NCBI GenBank assembly: GCA_023231115.1
Contig: JALNWA010000002.1
Location: 62,001-126,000 of the forward strand
DNA length: 64,000 nt
Source: Candidatus Altimarinota bacterium
GTDB taxonomy: Bacteria > Patescibacteriota > Gracilibacteria > UBA1369 > LOWO2-01-FULL-3
Direction: 5' to 3'
Position numbers and translations under genes: made by a program. Of the stretch, positions 25,169 through 35,600 are shown piece by piece. The first letter of the stretch is position 1. Each line of letters begins with the position of its first letter. The notes under the pieces were generated by a model. The model did no database searches, had not been told where the DNA came from, and saw only the letters and a list, made by a program, of their open reading frames with translations.

Positions 25169-25819
25169 TTAAAATTTTATTGATTTAATTACCTCCATCA
25201 TAAACTCATTATTACGCCCCAAAACATGGAATTGATAATATTCATCTCCGGATTTCAAAAAATAATTAAAAATTTTATTACTGCCAAAAGTAGAATATTC
25301 AAATTTTTGTAAATCAAAATCACCTATTTCAACAGCTCCAATTTCTTTGCCTCCCAATTCTTTAATATTTTTTTTGAACTCATCATATTTATTTTTATCA
25401 ACTTTTTCTATCAAAGAAATAGCTTCCCCTCCATCTCCAACAGGAGCAGATTCAAAATTTTCAAGAAAATTTATATAACGAGGATTGGCTGTATCTTCCC
25501 ACTCTCCCCAAATCGAATCCATCGGATAAAATTTCGAATATTTTGCAGGAACAGTAAACCTCATTCCAAAGGGCTCAAAGACATATTCCTTATCTCCATT
25601 TTCCAAAATTTTCTCAGGCAAAATAAAAGTCGACTCACCAAGCTCATCGATATAATCCTGAGAAAACGAAGGCAAAACTTCAGTTTTTTCCTCTTCAACA
25701 ACAACTTTTGCTTCTTCGACTTCAGGCTTTTGTTCGTCAATTTCAACAGCAACATCCGTATTCACAAAACATCCAGAAGTTGAGAATAAAATGACAATAC
25801 CTAAAATTATTTTTTTCAT
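25169..25819 (-). CDS. Putative lipoprotein within the pyr operon
   Basis: A 216-residue protein with a lipoprotein signal: MKKIILGIVILFSTSGC, Cys at residue 17. A Glu/Val-rich linker (residues 25-48) precedes a globular domain. That domain has features similar in style to the protein at 58315-59031 (late segment predicting the strength of a match: FHVLG / VVMEVIKSIKF-like end versus VAKQIISTIKF), so they may share a domain. It lies 11 nt from pyrF and 16 nt from pyrE. A role in pyrimidine synthesis is not evident. Confidence 0.7.
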   Translation of the reverse strand: MKKIILGIVILFSTSGCFVNTDVAVEIDEQKPEVEEAKVVVEEEKTEVLPSFSQDYIDELGESTFILPEKILENGDKEYVFEPFGMRFTVPAKYSKFYPMDSIWGEWEDTANPRYINFLENFESAPVGDGGEAISLIEKVDKNKYDEFKKNIKELGGKEIGAVEIGDFDLQKFEYSTFGSNKIFNYFLKSGDEYYQFHVLGRNNEFMMEVIKSIKF

Positions 25820-25835
25820 ATAATTATTTAATTAT

Positions 25836-26504
25836 TTATGCCCCATATTGCTCCCTATATTTTTTAATCAACTCCATTTTTTCATCATCAATATACACAA
25901 CTCCGTCAATTTCTTTGCCATGTAAAACCTCTACCACATCATCCAAATTCACAATCGAATAAACTGGAACATTGAACATTTCCTCGACAGCTTTTACAGC
26001 GGAAACTCCATCATTATTTTTTTCCATCCTATCCATTGCAATCAAAATTCCGCTTACTTTAGGGTTTCCATTCGCTTTCAAAATCTCCATACTTTCGCGA
26101 ACAGCAGTTCCGGCAGTCATGACATCATCAATCAACAACACTTTTGTATTTTCATTTAATGGCGCACCGACAAGCAAATTGCCCTCACCATGATCTTTGG
26201 CTTCCTTCCTGTTAAAACAATACGAAACATTTTTCTGAAACTCACTAAAAAGAACATTCGTCGTGGAAACAGCCAATGGAATTCCCTTGTACGCAGGCCC
26301 GAAAATAACATCAACTTCAATTTCTTTATCCAAAAAAGCACCCGCATAAGCCTTCGCAAGTTCATGAATAAGTTCACCGGTAAAAAAACTTCCCGCATTA
26401 AAAAAATACGGAGCAATCCTTCCGCTTTTCAAAGTAAATTCGCCAAATTTCAAAGCCTTAGCCTTCACCAAAAGTTTTATAAAATCGATTTTGTATTGTT
26501 GCAT
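25836..26504 (-). CDS. pyrE: Orotate phosphoribosyltransferase
   Basis: A 222-residue enzyme joining orotate and PRPP to give OMP. The PRPP-binding motif VLLIDDVMTAGTAVRES is intact, with FGPAYKGIPLAVS and FNRKEAKDHGEGN upstream. It uses the PRPP made by Prs (57308-58249). It lies downstream of pyrK with a 26-nt gap. Confidence 0.96.
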   Translation of the reverse strand: MQQYKIDFIKLLVKAKALKFGEFTLKSGRIAPYFFNAGSFFTGELIHELAKAYAGAFLDKEIEVDVIFGPAYKGIPLAVSTTNVLFSEFQKNVSYCFNRKEAKDHGEGNLLVGAPLNENTKVLLIDDVMTAGTAVRESMEILKANGNPKVSGILIAMDRMEKNNDGVSAVKAVEEMFNVPVYSIVNLDDVVEVLHGKEIDGVVYIDDEKMELIKKYREQYGA

Positions 26505-26530
26505 TTTTAAAAATTATTATTTGGTAAAAA

Positions 26531-27370
26531 TTATTTTTTCTCTCCAAAATAAATCTTTTTTCCTTGCGCGTCTCTATGATATTTTCCAAATTCAGAGAGC
26601 TTTCTCACATAATTGTATTTCATCACGGAGCCCTGCTTGCAGGCCAAAACGCCAGTTGGATCAACAGCGCATTGTCCGCAAACACCAACACCGCATTTCA
26701 TATATTTTTCAACAGAAACATAACAATCAATTCCACTTTTCCAAGAAATATCCCCAACAAATTTCATCATCATTTCAGGTCCGCACGTAAAAACTTTATC
26801 AATTTTTTCATTTTTTTCTTCGACTTCTTTAATAACATTTTCAAGCAAATTTGTAACAAGTCCTTGAATTCCCATCGATCCGTCGTTTGTAGAAATATGC
26901 AAATTTACACCATGTAATCCCAAAATTTTATTCGTATAAAGAACAAAATCTTTACTTCTTGCTCCAATCAAAAACTCAACTTTGCAATTTTTTTTGAGAG
27001 CCTCCACTGCAACAAAATACATCGGCGCCGCTCCATATCCGCCTGCCACAAGCGCCAAATGATCACCTTCATCAATTTTATAAAAAGTCCCAAACGGTCC
27101 GCGCACCCCGACAAAATCCCCCTCTTTCATTTTAAAAAGCACTTCCGTCGCAGATCCGACATTGCAGACAGTAAGCCAAAATTCCTTGCCGTCGTCATAT
27201 GCAACAGACAAAGGTTTTTCATCGACACCGGGAATCCAAAGCATTACAAATTGGCCTGGCTTAGCCCCAAGTGGATATTCAAAAACATATGTATTAACAT
27301 TATGACTTTCCTTAATGATTTTTTTTATTCGAATTGTAACCGGTTTTGTATCAAATTTTTTCCCGTCCAT
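26531..27370 (-). CDS. pyrK: Dihydroorotate dehydrogenase electron transfer subunit
   Basis: A 279-residue iron-sulfur flavoprotein. FAD-binding barrel (PGQFVMLWIPGVDEKPLSVA), NAD-binding domain (LVAGGYGAAPMYFVA, TCGPEMMMKFV) and a [2Fe-2S] loop with four Cys (KCGVGVCGQCAVDPTGVLAC). It passes electrons from PyrD to NAD+, forming the class 1B enzyme. It lies 11 nt downstream of pyrD. Confidence 0.94.
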   Translation of the reverse strand: MDGKKFDTKPVTIRIKKIIKESHNVNTYVFEYPLGAKPGQFVMLWIPGVDEKPLSVAYDDGKEFWLTVCNVGSATEVLFKMKEGDFVGVRGPFGTFYKIDEGDHLALVAGGYGAAPMYFVAVEALKKNCKVEFLIGARSKDFVLYTNKILGLHGVNLHISTNDGSMGIQGLVTNLLENVIKEVEEKNEKIDKVFTCGPEMMMKFVGDISWKSGIDCYVSVEKYMKCGVGVCGQCAVDPTGVLACKQGSVMKYNYVRKLSEFGKYHRDAQGKKIYFGEKK

Positions 27371-27381
27371 TTTTCAAAAAA

Positions 27382-28302
27382 TTAAATTTTTACAGTTCCA
27401 ATAATTTCTTCCAAATTTTTCACTCCGTTTTTTTCACACCATTCCTCAATCTCAGAAACGACTTTCTTAAATCCCTCAACACCGCGATAATAAACCATCG
27501 TTCCCATACCGACTAATCGCGCTCCAGCCATCATCATTTCAATCACATCCTCTCCAGTCATAACACCACCAGTACCAATAATCGGCGCTCCGGTAGCCTT
27601 AAAAACATCATAAACACATTTCACGGCAAGTGGATGAATCCCAGGTCCTGAAACTCCACCAACTTTGTTTGTCAAAATCGGCATCCTCGTATTTATATCT
27701 ATAACAAGCCCCGGACCAAAAGTATTTACAGCACAAAATCCATCCGCACCGGCATCCATACACGCTTTTGCAATCTCTCCAATATTAGAAACATTCGGAG
27801 AAAGTTTTATTATTATAGGTTTTTTTGTATGCGCACGAACCACTTTCGTCACCGCAGCAGCATCGCCGACGACACACGCAAATGGCTTACCAAACTCGTT
27901 TTCCACATTCGGACAAGAAATATTTACTTCAATAATGTCAGGATTACAATCAGAGATTTTCTCAGCCAAAAGCCCAAAATCATCAATCTTTCCTGCAACA
28001 ATACTCGCAATAATCGGCGCAGGTTTTTCATCATTATATTCCGGAAAAGTTTCACTTACCGCTTTCTCAATCCCCGCGTCAGAAAGTCCGACTGCATTTA
28101 TAAAATAATTTTCCGTGCCAAACATTGTAGGATTCCTATGCCCTTTATGTTCTTCCAACCAAATAGATTTTGTAGTAACACCACCAGCTCCATTTCTAAT
28201 AACATTCTTAAGACTCGACGCAGTCACGCCCAAAATCCCCGACGCAAGCACTGTCGGATTTGCAAACTCCACTCCACAAAATTTTATACCCAAGTTCACC
28301 AT
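27382..28302 (-). CDS. pyrD: Dihydroorotate dehydrogenase, class 1B catalytic subunit
   Basis: A 306-residue FMN barrel oxidising dihydroorotate to orotate. FANPTVLASGILG near the start, the EVNISCPNVENEFG segment, and the FMN phosphate site IIGTGGVMTGEDVIEMMMAGA. Pairing with pyrK identifies class 1B (NAD-linked). First gene of the leftward pyr operon, with promoter at 28323-28350. Confidence 0.95.
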   Translation of the reverse strand: MVNLGIKFCGVEFANPTVLASGILGVTASSLKNVIRNGAGGVTTKSIWLEEHKGHRNPTMFGTENYFINAVGLSDAGIEKAVSETFPEYNDEKPAPIIASIVAGKIDDFGLLAEKISDCNPDIIEVNISCPNVENEFGKPFACVVGDAAAVTKVVRAHTKKPIIIKLSPNVSNIGEIAKACMDAGADGFCAVNTFGPGLVIDINTRMPILTNKVGGVSGPGIHPLAVKCVYDVFKATGAPIIGTGGVMTGEDVIEMMMAGARLVGMGTMVYYRGVEGFKKVVSEIEEWCEKNGVKNLEEIIGTVKI

Positions 28303-28322
28303 CTATAATTTTTATTAGAAAA

Positions 28323-28350
28323 ACTTTACCACAAAACTACAGTATTTCAA
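28323..28350 (-). promoter_or_regulatory. Promoter of the leftward pyr operon
   Basis: On the minus strand TTGAAA (28345-28350) and TAAAGT (28323-28328), spacer 16 nt, start predicted near 28316. It is only 17 nt from the divergent pyrB promoter, so one regulator could cover both. Confidence 0.55.
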
Positions 28351-28367
28351 ATATTCACAAAAAAAGC

Positions 28368-28395
28368 TTGATTTTAAGCCAATTATTGGTAAACT
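28368..28395 (+). promoter_or_regulatory. Promoter of the rightward pyr operon
   Basis: TTGATT at 28368-28373 and TAAACT at 28390-28395, spacer 16 nt, start near 28402, leader about 19 nt before pyrB. No attenuator or PyrR-binding hairpin is visible in this short leader. Confidence 0.6.
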
Positions 28396-28420
28396 AGCGA
28401 ACAGCAACTAGAAACATTCT

Positions 28421-29431
28421 ATGGACGCACAAACTTTTGAAAAAAAATTGACCCAAAAAAGAAGGGGGCAGTGTTTGTCATGCACGGATTTAATAAGCAT
28501 CGAAGACTTGAGTAAAAAAGATATCGAAATGATTTTTGACTTGGCTTCGTCGGTCGAAGAATTGCTAAAAGGCGACATGAAGAAAATTGGCTTACTTAAA
28601 GGAAAAACACAGATAAATTTCTTTATGGAAAATTCTACGAGAACAAGAAGTTCATTTGAATTGGCGGGAAAAAATCTTGGAGCGGACACAATAAATATCT
28701 CAGGAGACAGCTCTTCAATGCAAAAAGGAGAAACACTTTTAGACACTGCAATCACTATGGATCAAATGCAACCTGACATAATTGTAATTAGAAGTGCAGA
28801 CTCGGGATCAGCAAAATTTTTCGCAAAAAACGTAAAAGCGGCAGTGATAAATGCAGGCGACGGATGGAATGAACACCCTACACAAGCCCTTCTTGACCTA
28901 TACACAATCATCAAATCAAAAGGCAAAAACTTAAAAGGAAAAAAATTAGTCATCGTCGGAGACGTACTTCACAGCCGAGTTTTTGGCTCTCTTTGGAGGA
29001 TTGCAAAAATGTTCGAACTTTCAGTAACAGTTTGCGCACCATACACGTTAATCCCCGCAAACCTTGAAGATTTAAAAATAAAACATGAGCCTGACATCGA
29101 AAAAGCGCTTGTAGACGCAGATATAGTTTACACATTGAGACTACAAACCGAACGCGCCGCCGCTTCATATGTCCCGACATTAAGAGAATATTCAAAAACA
29201 TATATCATCAATGCAAAACGAATGCTTTTGGCAAAAAAAGATGCAATTGTCATGCATCCGGGACCTGTAATTCGCGAATTGGATGTTCACACAAACATAT
29301 TGGAATCGGAAAAATCAGTAATTCCTTATCAAGTGTTTAGTGGCTACTGCGTGCGATTTGTACTGCTTTGGTTACTTGGAGAAAACAGAAAAAATAAAAC
29401 TGTGGAAAAAAGATTATACAAACCATTTTAA
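28421..29431 (+). CDS. pyrB: Aspartate carbamoyltransferase catalytic chain
   Basis: A 336-residue enzyme making carbamoyl-aspartate. Carbamoyl-phosphate binding motif STRTRSSFELAG, HPTQALLDLYTI and aspartate-domain segment VMHPGPVIRELD are present. No pyrI gene for a regulatory chain is seen next to it. First gene of pyrB-pyrC-TauE-carA; pyrC starts 2 nt after the stop. Confidence 0.95.
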   Translation: MDAQTFEKKLTQKRRGQCLSCTDLISIEDLSKKDIEMIFDLASSVEELLKGDMKKIGLLKGKTQINFFMENSTRTRSSFELAGKNLGADTINISGDSSSMQKGETLLDTAITMDQMQPDIIVIRSADSGSAKFFAKNVKAAVINAGDGWNEHPTQALLDLYTIIKSKGKNLKGKKLVIVGDVLHSRVFGSLWRIAKMFELSVTVCAPYTLIPANLEDLKIKHEPDIEKALVDADIVYTLRLQTERAAASYVPTLREYSKTYIINAKRMLLAKKDAIVMHPGPVIRELDVHTNILESEKSVIPYQVFSGYCVRFVLLWLLGENRKNKTVEKRLYKPF

Positions 29432-29433
29432 AA

Positions 29434-30723
29434 ATGAAAAATTTATTGATAAAAAACGGAAGAGTCATAGACCCATCGGCAAATATTGACGGTATTTTCG
29501 ACATAATTGTAGAAAATGGAAAAATAAAAAAAATAGGAAAAAATCTTGAAGATAAAAATGCGGAAATAATCGATGCAAAAAATAAAATCGTCGCTCCAGG
29601 ATTCATCGATATGCACGTACACTTGAGAGAACCGGGCAGAGAAGACAAAGAAACAATTCACACAGCATCAAGATCCGCCGCAAAAGGAGGAATCACTACA
29701 ATCGTAGGAATGCCGAACACAAGCCCCGTAGCGGATAATCAAACAGTCATAGAATACGTACTTTCAAAAGCAAGAAAAGAATCTTTAGTAAATATTTTTG
29801 CCTGCGGATCGATAACAAAAGGCGAAAAAGGTGAAGAACTAGCAGAAATTTGGGAACTCAAAAAAGCCGGAGCCATAGCGGTAAGTGACGACGGATTCGA
29901 CATTCAAAATTTGGATTTATACAGAAAAGCTTTGCAGTATTGCAAAACACATAAAATGCCAATAATTTCGCACACAGAAGACGCAAATTTGGCAAAAAAC
30001 GGACAATTACATGAAGGGAAAATCTCGACATTACTCGGCCTTCAAGGAATTCCGGCATGCGCTGAAGACGCGGCGACAGCAAGGATTATTACGCTTGTGG
30101 AAGACGTAAATCAGCCTGTCCATTTCACTCACGTATCATCGAAAGGATCAGTCGATTTGATAAAATTAGCAAAATCAAAAAAACTTCCGATCTCGGCGGA
30201 CACAACTCCAAACCATTTTTCGCTAACTGACGAAGCCGTTCTCGGATACAACACTTATGCAAAAGTAAATCCGCCACTCCGAAGCGAAGACCATAGAAAA
30301 GCGCTTCTAAAAGGGCTTAAAGACGACACAATCTCGGTCATTGCAACAGACCACGCACCTCATCTTTGGACGGAAAAACAAAGAGAATTTGCACACGCAC
30401 CATTTGGAATTGTGGGATTTGAAACAATGCTTTCTTTGATAATAACAAATTTAGTAAACACAAAAGTTTTATCATTAAAAGAAGCTCTCAAAAAAATCAC
30501 AATAAATCCAGCAAAGATTTTAGGCTTAAACAAGGGCACACTTAAAAAAGGTGCAGACGCAGACATTTGCATATTCGATGAAAAAGCAAAATGGATAGTC
30601 GACAGCACAAAATTCGAATCCAAAGGCCAAAACTCACCATATCACGGAATGAAATTATCCGGAGTTGTCACGGATGTCATCGTAAACGGAAAAATAACAG
30701 TAACACACGGACAAATAATCTAA
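29434..30723 (+). CDS. pyrC: Dihydroorotase
   Basis: A 429-residue class I amidohydrolase closing carbamoyl-aspartate to dihydroorotate. Metal ligands HVHLREPGREDKET, then ISHTEDANLA, HFTHVSS and the catalytic-Asp segment VIATDHAPHLW. Packed between pyrB (2 nt) and the TauE gene (1 nt). Confidence 0.95.
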   Translation: MKNLLIKNGRVIDPSANIDGIFDIIVENGKIKKIGKNLEDKNAEIIDAKNKIVAPGFIDMHVHLREPGREDKETIHTASRSAAKGGITTIVGMPNTSPVADNQTVIEYVLSKARKESLVNIFACGSITKGEKGEELAEIWELKKAGAIAVSDDGFDIQNLDLYRKALQYCKTHKMPIISHTEDANLAKNGQLHEGKISTLLGLQGIPACAEDAATARIITLVEDVNQPVHFTHVSSKGSVDLIKLAKSKKLPISADTTPNHFSLTDEAVLGYNTYAKVNPPLRSEDHRKALLKGLKDDTISVIATDHAPHLWTEKQREFAHAPFGIVGFETMLSLIITNLVNTKVLSLKEALKKITINPAKILGLNKGTLKKGADADICIFDEKAKWIVDSTKFESKGQNSPYHGMKLSGVVTDVIVNGKITVTHGQII

Positions 30724-30724
30724 G

Positions 30725-31453
30725 ATGGAATACATAATTTTAATAGCTTCAGGGATTTTAATAGGAATCATAGGAGTAGTTTTTGGCGGAAGCATGCTAC
30801 TTTCTATGCCTCTATTTCAAATACTTTTCCCGACATTTAGTTACGGACAAATTATTGGAAACATTCAAGCCGGCTCACTCGCCCGCGGAATTGCCAGCAC
30901 TATTTCTACAAGAAAACATTTGGATTTAAAAAAATTAATCCCGATAACAATTCTTTTCATCATAGGGTCAGCATCGGGCTCCGCACTTATTGCAAAATTG
31001 GATCAGAAATATTTAGTATTCGCAATAATCATAGCAATAATTTTGTCTGAGCTAAGCCCAAAAATAGCACCTCTAATAAACAACAAAACAAGATATATAG
31101 CGAGCTTATTTGTCGGATTATATGTCGGCACAATCGCGGCTGGCTCAAGCATCATGTTATTCGCGCTTTTACGAACGGTTTTCCACGAAAAAGACCAAAT
31201 AGTTACAGCAAAAATACAAGCGAGATTTATTGAAACACTAGGCATAATTACAGTTGTTATTACTCACATTTTTTACGGAAATATAATTTTCCCCGTTTGG
31301 ATTTTTTGGGCAATCGGAAGTTTTATAGGCGGACTTTTGGGCGGAGCAATCCTAAAAAAAAGCATTTCATTAAAACCAAAAACTCAACAAATTTATATTT
31401 ATTGCGTATACTTGGTCGCACTGATACCGACAATAATAAAAGCATTAAACTAA
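30725..31453 (+). CDS. TauE/SafE-family membrane transporter
   Basis: A 242-residue polytopic membrane protein with about seven to eight helices. The duplicated Gly-rich pattern of the family is visible (GILIGIIGVVFGGSMLLSMP near the start and LFVGLYVGTIAAGSSIMLF in the second half). Family members export sulfur- or carbon-containing anions; the substrate here cannot be told. It lies inside the pyr operon (1 nt after pyrC, 7 nt before carA), so an organic-acid substrate linked to pyrimidine metabolism is a possible inference. Confidence 0.8.
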   Translation: MEYIILIASGILIGIIGVVFGGSMLLSMPLFQILFPTFSYGQIIGNIQAGSLARGIASTISTRKHLDLKKLIPITILFIIGSASGSALIAKLDQKYLVFAIIIAIILSELSPKIAPLINNKTRYIASLFVGLYVGTIAAGSSIMLFALLRTVFHEKDQIVTAKIQARFIETLGIITVVITHIFYGNIIFPVWIFWAIGSFIGGLLGGAILKKSISLKPKTQQIYIYCVYLVALIPTIIKALN

Positions 31454-31460
31454 GAAATAA

Positions 31461-32543
31461 ATGAACGCAAAACTCATTCTGAAAGACGGCACAATTTTTG
31501 AAGGAAAATCCTTCGGCGCAGACATTTCTGTCGCAGGAGAAGTCGTTTTCAATACATCAATGGTTGGCTATCCTGAGAGCTTTACTGACCCTTCATACAC
31601 CGGCCAAATCCTCACACTCACCTACCCGCTCATCGGAAATTATGGAATTCCTGACGACAAAAAAGACAAAGATAATATCGAAAAAATTTTTGAAGGAAAT
31701 AAAGCGAGTATTTCAGGATTAATTGTAAATGAATACAGCGAAAATTTCAGTCATTGGACCGCAAAAAAGTCACTCGGAAAATGGCTTAAAGAAAACAAAA
31801 TTCCGGCAATCACAGGAATCGACACTCGCGCGCTTACACAAAAACTACGAACACATGGCGTAATGCTCGGCAAAATTGTAACTGGAAAAGATATCGATTT
31901 TGCAGATCCAAATTCAGAAAATCTAGTCGACAAAGTCTCAATAAAAAAGCCAAAAATATATAAACGAGGCAAAAAAACAATTATTTGCATCGATTGCGGA
32001 ATGAAAAACAACATCATCAGAAACTTCCTAAACCGCGACATAACGGTCATAAGAGTGCCTTGGAATTATGATTTTATGGAAGAAAAAATCGACGGCAAAA
32101 AAATAAAATTCGACGGAATTTTTCTTTCAAACGGCCCTGGAGATCCTGCAATTCTGTCCCCTCTTCACGAAATTATCAAAAAAGCCTTCGCATTAAAAAA
32201 GCCGATTTTCGGCATCTGCTTGGGCTGTCAGATAATGGCAATCGCATCCGGCGCAAAAACATACAAATTAAAATTCGGACATCGTTCACAAAATCAACCT
32301 GTCCTCGACATGATTTCAAAACCTCAAAAATGCTACATCACAAGCCAAAATCATGGCTTCGCAGTTGAAGAAAAATCATTAAAAAAAGATTGGAAAATTT
32401 GGCTGAAAAACGCAAACGACCAAACAGTCGAAGGCATCCGCCACAAAACTCTCCCATTTTTCTCATGCCAATTTCACCCCGAAGCCGCCCCCGGCCCTCT
32501 CGACACTGTACAATTCTTTGACGACTTCGTGAAAATGTTGTAG
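31461..32543 (+). CDS. carA: Carbamoyl-phosphate synthase small subunit
   Basis: A 360-residue glutamine amidotransferase subunit supplying ammonia for carbamoyl phosphate. The N-terminal domain has GEVVFNTSMVGYPES; the class I glutaminase triad is intact, Cys in GICLGCQIMA and His/Glu in FHPEAAPGP. The large subunit carB, normally adjacent, is not in this window. Confidence 0.95.
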   Translation: MNAKLILKDGTIFEGKSFGADISVAGEVVFNTSMVGYPESFTDPSYTGQILTLTYPLIGNYGIPDDKKDKDNIEKIFEGNKASISGLIVNEYSENFSHWTAKKSLGKWLKENKIPAITGIDTRALTQKLRTHGVMLGKIVTGKDIDFADPNSENLVDKVSIKKPKIYKRGKKTIICIDCGMKNNIIRNFLNRDITVIRVPWNYDFMEEKIDGKKIKFDGIFLSNGPGDPAILSPLHEIIKKAFALKKPIFGICLGCQIMAIASGAKTYKLKFGHRSQNQPVLDMISKPQKCYITSQNHGFAVEEKSLKKDWKIWLKNANDQTVEGIRHKTLPFFSCQFHPEAAPGPLDTVQFFDDFVKML

Positions 32544-32559
32544 TTTCAGCTTTTCCGTA

Positions 32560-32588
32560 TTGTCCAAAGCTAAAACTTGCTATAAACT
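32560..32588 (+). promoter_or_regulatory. Promoter of the first coiled-coil protein gene
   Basis: TTGTCC at 32560-32565 and TAAACT at 32583-32588 (17-nt spacer), start near 32595, leader about 24 nt before 32619. The -35 is weak. Confidence 0.4.
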
Positions 32589-32618
32589 CCACCCTCCGTA
32601 GTGAGTTATTAAATATAA

Positions 32619-35600
32619 ATGTTGCAAGAATCATCGGATACAGATTTACCAGAAACCACTTCCCTCGAAGCAGGACTTCCACCAACAGCGAAAACAGCTC
32701 AGCCACAAATGGAAAAAGCTCCCGAATCTTTGAGCATTCGAGAAAGATTATTGAAAGCGAAAGCGAAATTAACAACTTTAAGCCGAACAAGCCCTGCAAA
32801 AATATTGCAAATCGTAGATTATCTTCTTGAAAATGGCACAGAAATAATTCCAGAAAACGAAATAGGAAGAATAATGGGAGAAGGAAAAGTCTCTCCTCAG
32901 GAAAGACTACAAATTCTCGGAATAACAACAATCACATTTCAAAAAAATAATATATCTTTTCGCAGAAGCGAAAATGGAGGAATAAGAATAGTAGCAGAAA
33001 ACCCACGTCACGAAAAAAACCCACAAGAACCAAAACCACAACCCACCCCACCCCAACCCGCACAACCGGCACCTCAACCGGAACAACAAGAAAACGATTC
33101 CTTTACAAGAATCATAGAGGAAGCCCTTGCCTCAGGCAGAATTTACATATCAGATTCATCCCCTCAAATACTACCTATACTAAGATTCCTTTCAGAAACA
33201 GCGGATAAAGGAAAAAACACATATCTCGACGAGAGAACAATAACAAAAAAAATAGAAGAAATAACAGGTGAAAAATATGAGAAAATAGCGTCAACGCTAA
33301 AATCAATGAACAATATATTGCTATTTGCAGGCCTGCAAATAGACACAAAAACAGACAATAAAATATGTAGTAGTCGCGAACAAAGCATCAAGGTACAAAA
33401 ATATAGATTATCAAAAATCCCAACCAAAGAAATCCCGAGAACACCGCAAGAAATATTGGCAAAAATGTCTAATTTAAAAGAAGGATTCACAAAGACATTC
33501 CTCCAAGAATTGGCACGGTCTCCAAATGGAATTTCCGGAGAAAGAAGCAGAGAAATAGAAAAAAACAATAAGATAAAAAGTCCTGCGAGAGAAATAATGA
33601 GAATGGCAAACAATGATCTTTTCCGTAACATGCCAATACAAATCACACACGACAGAAAAACACATATTTTAAATGTAGTCTTCAGAAGAGAAATAACCCG
33701 ACCAGTACAACAACAGACACAAACAACAAAACTCCCCTACGAAACCCCGCTATTAGAAGACATAGACCCAAATCTAAAAACAAACAGGGGAAAAGCAGAC
33801 ATACAAGCCATCAATCAAATATGGAAAATCTCACGTGCAACACAAGAAGAAATCCAAGCGGCACTTACGTCAGCAAGGTCAAATCCAAAAGTCGCAGAAA
33901 ACCTTACAGGAAATGTAACAGACAAAAACGGGAAACCAGTAAATTCAATGATCCGCCTATTGGAAGAATTTTCAGAAAATGGAAAAGTAATGGAGTCCGA
34001 ATTACAAATCGGATTTCCAGATTTGCAAAAACTTAGAGCAGCCTGTCACAATGCAAATTCACAACCTGCAAGCATTTTCAACCAACATTTTCTTCAAATA
34101 ATAGTAAATGGAAAACAAAGAGACACAGCAAAAAGAGAATACAGTGTCGCATCACAGCGCGTTCAATTTCGAAATCAAATTACGCAAGAAAAAGTAATAA
34201 CAGATATCTACACCACAGCAAAACAAATAAAAGAAACCCCTTCCCTTTTCGCAAACGCACCGCAATTTTCAGCATTCATTTTCAGCGCGCTGTCAGATTT
34301 CACGATGGGCGCGACACTCGAGGAATTTTCCGCAGTCACAGGCCTTTCCGAAGAAGAAATTTTAAAAACCGTCGAATACATAAACACATCCGTAATTCCT
34401 CAAAACACAGACATAGAAATTCACAATAGAAACGGTATTTTGATTTTGGGAACAAAACACAGCATCCGCGAACGTTTTAAAACAATTCCGCTTATAGACA
34501 CGCCACAAACCCACCAAGAAACAGTCCGCTGGAAATCATTAATAATAGAATTAAAAGAAAGAATCGCAAATATCGATGCCATCGACGTAAAAATAGAAGA
34601 AATTCCACAGGAAATTTTACCTGAACCCCAAGAACCAATCCACACACCGGAAACAGTAGAAGAAACAGCAGAACCTGAGAATATACCTGATTCAGAAGCT
34701 CCAGATCCACAAATCACAGAAAGACTTTCAAAAATATTACAAAACCCGCACACAGTCGGAACAAGAAGGAAATTCATAGAAGCATTGATTAAAAATTCAG
34801 GGGAAATATCAATAAGAGAAATCGAAGACATCTTGCCACAAACAAAAGTAAAATATGCCGCCATAAAATTCATGTTCAACACAAAAAGACCGCTCATAAA
34901 ATATGGCGTGGGTTTAACACTGGACAAGAAAAAAAGAACAGTAAAAGCGACCATAATCACGGAATCAGAGAACCAAGCCCAACAAGAAGAAGACAACATA
35001 CCGGAGACGAAAAACGATCAACCACAATTTTACCAAAGAATAAAAGAAGCCCTTGATTCAGGAAACATAAATTTTGGCCCAAACACAAAAACAAGCGCAC
35101 CAGAAATAATTCTTGCAATGGCACAAGAATTCGACAGAACAAAACAGCCACTATCGGTAGATGGAATATCAAGAATCACAGAAAATAAATATAACCACGT
35201 ACAAATAGGAAACATAATTGGAGCCAGAAACAAAATATTGCACAAATTTCTGGCAAAATGTGGAATATACCTTAGATCAAACAGACGAAGAACAAACACA
35301 AACACTGTAATTGAATATAGTTTTACAACAACAAGAGAAAAAAATGAGACAACAAATCCTGTTGAAATAAGACAAATCTTCGAGAAAGCACAAGAAGAAG
35401 GAAGAATAAAATTGGAACAAGATCTGCTTGAAGTATTTGAAATATTGATCAAAACAGGAAACAAAGCAATCTCCGCATCAGAAATTCAAGAAAAACTAAA
35501 AAACACGAGCAGCCAAGCAATAGGACGCAGAATAAATAGACTGAAACAACTTTTGGCAAAAATAGGCATTGAGATAATAATTGAAGACGAAAAAATTAAA

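Noticed and set aside
34421..34999. 192-codon minus-strand frame inside the giant protein gene
   Set aside because: Ser/Phe/Ile-rich shadow of a coding strand with strong codon bias; the giant protein's module matches prove the plus frame.
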